A stretch of 8,238 nucleotides of DNA, from the NCBI GenBank assembly GCA_937880335.1, contig CALFLJ010000175.1, positions 1-8,238 of the forward strand, written 5' to 3'. Position 1 is the first letter of the stretch. The number at the start of each line of letters is the position of its first letter. A model generated the notes under the pieces. It saw nothing but the letters and a program-made list of their open reading frames with translations. It made no database searches and had not been told where the DNA came from. Made by a program: the position numbers and the translations under genes. Of this stretch, positions 7,216 to 8,238 are shown in pieces. This stretch comes from an uncultured Succinatimonas sp. (lineage in GTDB: Bacteria; Pseudomonadota; Gammaproteobacteria; Enterobacterales; Succinivibrionaceae).

Positions 7216-7246
7216 TAGTTTTATGGTGTGTAATGGAGGATTTTCT

Positions 7247-7456
7247 ATGTCGTCACCTATTAGCGCAACTGACAGCAGTAATTTTGGTATGGAGTCTCTT
7301 GCATTAGCGATGGCAAAGCGTGCCACAGATCGCGACGGGCAAGTAGCTCAAACATTAATTCAAAGCGCTGTTGCAGATGTACAGCAAACACAACAGGTAG
7401 CCTCTCAAATAAAAAATAGTCAGGCCTCAAATTCGATAATCGATACCTACGCATAA
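7247..7456 (+). CDS. Small protein, possibly a YjfB-like putative motility protein
   Basis: The ATG at 7247 has GGAGG seven bases upstream; an in-frame TTG at 7205 has no such site. The 69-residue product has no Cys or Trp, no signal peptide and no membrane segment. Residues 1-13 are rich in Ser and polar; 14-57 look like an amphipathic helix rich in Ala, Gln and Val (MESLALAMAKRA, QVAQTLIQSAV, QQTQQVASQI); the tail is SNSIIDTYA. Its size, the AMAKRA-type helix and the tail recall the short putative motility proteins of the YjfB family, and the upstream sequence resembles a flagellar sigma-28 promoter, which agrees with that. The family link is from memory of general features and is tentative. 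It is a single-gene unit enclosed by two terminators. Confidence 0.75.
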   Translation: MSSPISATDSSNFGMESLALAMAKRATDRDGQVAQTLIQSAVADVQQTQQVASQIKNSQASNSIIDTYA

Positions 7457-7463
7457 ATAATTC

Positions 7464-7496
7464 AAACCCTCTGCTTTTAAAGCTGAGGGTTTATTT
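7464..7496 (+). terminator. Rho-independent terminator of the small gene
   Basis: Arms 7464-7477 (AAACCCTCTGCTTT) and 7479-7492 (AAAGCTGAGGGTTT) pair over 14 positions with one T-T mismatch, followed by ATTTT. The stem is flanked by A on one side and T on the other, so it may work in both directions. Confidence 0.85.
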
Positions 7497-7558
7497 TAAA
7501 AATTTCATTAAACAAGATAATAACCTAGCCTCGCTTTTTTCTCTTTGTTATTATTTTT

Positions 7559-7564
7559 TATAAT
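7559..7564 (+). promoter_or_regulatory. -10 element of the ybaK promoter
   Basis: A perfect TATAAT; the -35 position holds only a T-run (TTTTTC). Transcription would begin near 7571, which leaves room for the GAGG and the GTG start at 7586 but would put the ATG at 7574 almost at the 5' end. Confidence 0.45.
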
Positions 7565-7585
7565 CAATTCTTAATGAGGCAAAAA

Positions 7586-8062
7586 GTGATAACTACAGCT
7601 CAAACATTTTTAAACAAAAATAAAATCCCATATAAAAGCTACGAATATAACTGCACAGTCGATCATGACTTTGGAAAATTTGCAGCTCATGCTTTAGATA
7701 TTGAGGAAAACAGGATCTATAAGACAATACTACTCTTTCACGAAAAAACTTTTGTTACGGCCATAACCCCGGTTGATGGCATGATTTCCTTAAAAAATGC
7801 AGCTCGCATTATGGGACTTAAAAGTCTTGAATTAGCCTCCGCAAGCGACGCACAAAGAATTACAGGCTTTGTAATTGGCGGGGTAAGTCCCTTTGGACAA
7901 AAACGTCGTACCTTAACTTTACTTTGCTCAAGTGCTTTAAATTACGATGAAATCCTAGTTTCAGGAGGCAGGCGAGGCTTTTCTGTTGGGGTTAATCCTA
8001 ATGATATTATAAAAGCCTTAGATGCTAAAGTCGGGGATTTTATAGATCACAAAAACACTTAG
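7586..8062 (+). CDS. ybaK: Cys-tRNA(Pro)/Cys-tRNA(Cys) deacylase, YbaK/EbsC family
   Basis: A cytosolic editing enzyme that clears cysteine wrongly attached to tRNA(Pro) by prolyl-tRNA synthetase. From GTG at 7586 it has 158 residues (E. coli YbaK 159) and aligns end to end: FLNKNKIPY near the start, RIYKTILL with the conserved catalytic-site Lys (residue 46, the same number as in E. coli), AITPVDGMISLKNAA, GFVIGGVSPFGQKRR, VSGGRRG and the closing ALDAKVGDF. The GTG is chosen because GAGG (7576-7579) lies six bases before it; an ATG at 7574 adds four residues but has no ribosome binding site and sits next to the predicted transcript start. No terminator is visible after the stop: the end of a group II intron begins about two bases later. 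Confidence 0.92.
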   Translation: MITTAQTFLNKNKIPYKSYEYNCTVDHDFGKFAAHALDIEENRIYKTILLFHEKTFVTAITPVDGMISLKNAARIMGLKSLELASASDAQRITGFVIGGVSPFGQKRRTLTLLCSSALNYDEILVSGGRRGFSVGVNPNDIIKALDAKVGDFIDHKNT

Positions 8063-8065
8063 AAT

Positions 8066-8097
8066 TAAGTAGGAGGAGATTTCTCCCCCCTCCCTCT
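8066..8097 (-). ncRNA. Group II intron domain VI
   Basis: On the minus strand GGGGGAG pairs with CTCCTCC (one G-U pair) over an AAAT loop. It is followed by CCTAC, in which the A is about six bases from the inferred 3' end, the usual place of the branch-point adenosine. The purine-rich left arm allows alternative registers. Confidence 0.6.
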
Positions 8098-8100
8098 TAG

Positions 8101-8132
8101 AACACCGTACGTGCCTATCGGCAAACGGCGTT
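8101..8132 (-). ncRNA. Group II intron domain V (catalytic hairpin)
   Basis: On the minus strand AACGCCGTT pairs with TACGGTGTT (one G-U, one terminal U-U), then a two-base CG bulge on the 3' side, an upper stem TGCC/GGCA and a GATA tetraloop. The bulge, the CGC triad and the 32-base size (34 is usual) are the hallmarks of domain V. Confidence 0.82.
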
Positions 8133-8144
8133 TCCCATACGATA

Positions 8145-8177
8145 GAAGGTTAGATCCTAACTTTAGATCTGACCTTC
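8145..8177 (-). repeat. Hairpin between the intron ORF end and domain V
   Basis: Arms 8145-8156 (GAAGGTTAGATC) and 8166-8177 (GATCTGACCTTC) pair over 12 positions with a single G-U, closing a nine-base loop. The probable stop codon of the intron protein lies in the loop. It is likely part of domain IV. Confidence 0.6.
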
Positions 8178-8237
8178 AACTAATTCTATACTAAACCATC
8201 CTTCCTTAAGTAAATTTTCCTTACTTAGGGCTTTGTG
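8163..8237 (-). CDS. C-terminus of a group II intron reverse transcriptase/maturase (partial)
   Basis: A 24-codon open end reading off the window edge, finishing in TAA just upstream of domain V, where intron-encoded proteins normally end. The residues KALSKENLLKEGWFSIEL resemble the last helix of such proteins (pattern of a Leu-rich helix, then a Gly-aromatic turn). Only this tail is visible, so the call rests mainly on its position within the intron. Confidence 0.5.
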   Translation of the reverse strand, partial: HKALSKENLLKEGWFSIELVEGQI

Positions 8238-8238
8238 C

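Larger units (their letters stand above)
8064..8238 (-). mobile_element. 3' end of a group II intron (partial, runs off the window)
   Basis: Read on the minus strand, the sequence gives the end of the intron-encoded protein, a linker hairpin, domain V, domain VI and a 3' end reading CCTACTTAAT. This order and the CGTACGGT segment of domain V are diagnostic for bacterial group II introns such as Ll.LtrB. The catalytic triad position reads CGC, which is seen in class C introns. The 3' boundary near 8064 is estimated from the conserved ending and may be off by a few bases. The 5' end and most of the reverse transcriptase lie beyond the window. Confidence 0.8.

Noticed and set aside
7574..7585. 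ATG at 7574 as the start of ybaK
   Set aside because: It has no ribosome binding site and lies next to the predicted transcript start. The GTG at 7586 has GAGG six bases upstream and matches the family N-terminus.
8101..8132. Simple terminator hairpin for ybaK
   Set aside because: There is no T-run on the plus strand. The bulge, triad and neighbouring domain VI identify group II intron domain V.

Overview
This is an AT-rich window from what looks like a gammaproteobacterium. The AspC, GlnH/GlnP/GlnQ and YbaK homologues all resemble the enterobacterial proteins. Low GC together with these families would fit a gut lineage such as the Succinivibrionaceae, but that placement is inference from familiarity and no marker gene is present.

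Left part (1-2900, minus strand): an aspartate/aromatic aminotransferase gene (aspC) lies downstream of, and has its own promoter from, a MATE-family multidrug/Na+ antiporter gene. The aspC -10 element sits inside a perfect-armed palindrome, so it looks operator-controlled. The first ~120 bases hold an imperfect inverted repeat and possibly the first codons of another minus-strand gene.

Middle (2900-3880): a gene-poor stretch with a badly decayed IS3-family (IS150-like) insertion sequence. OrfA and OrfB fragments are readable on the plus strand, but they are broken by many stops, frameshifts and a large internal deletion. A strong inverted repeat follows it.

Centre (3883-6115, minus strand): a three-gene glutamine-type ABC importer operon in the order glnH-glnP-glnQ, covering periplasmic binding protein, permease and ATPase. 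The glnH leader can fold so that its ribosome binding site is paired. A roughly 350-base AT-rich divergent promoter region separates glnH from the plus-strand genes.

Right part (6539-8062, plus strand): a HAD-superfamily phosphatase (YihX-like) with a textbook terminator, then a 69-residue protein with its own terminator and an upstream sequence resembling a flagellar sigma-28 promoter, then a YbaK-type Cys-tRNA deacylase that probably starts at GTG.

Right edge (about 8064-8238, minus strand): the 3' end of a group II intron, with recognisable domains V and VI and the probable last 24 residues of the intron-encoded reverse transcriptase. It starts within a few bases of the ybaK stop codon. 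The rest of the intron lies outside the window.

Most of the window is ordinary metabolism and transport. The parts most worth a second look are the isolated small gene with the sigma-28-like promoter, the group II intron end beside ybaK, and the structured glnH leader. I did not find a convincing new multi-gene system.
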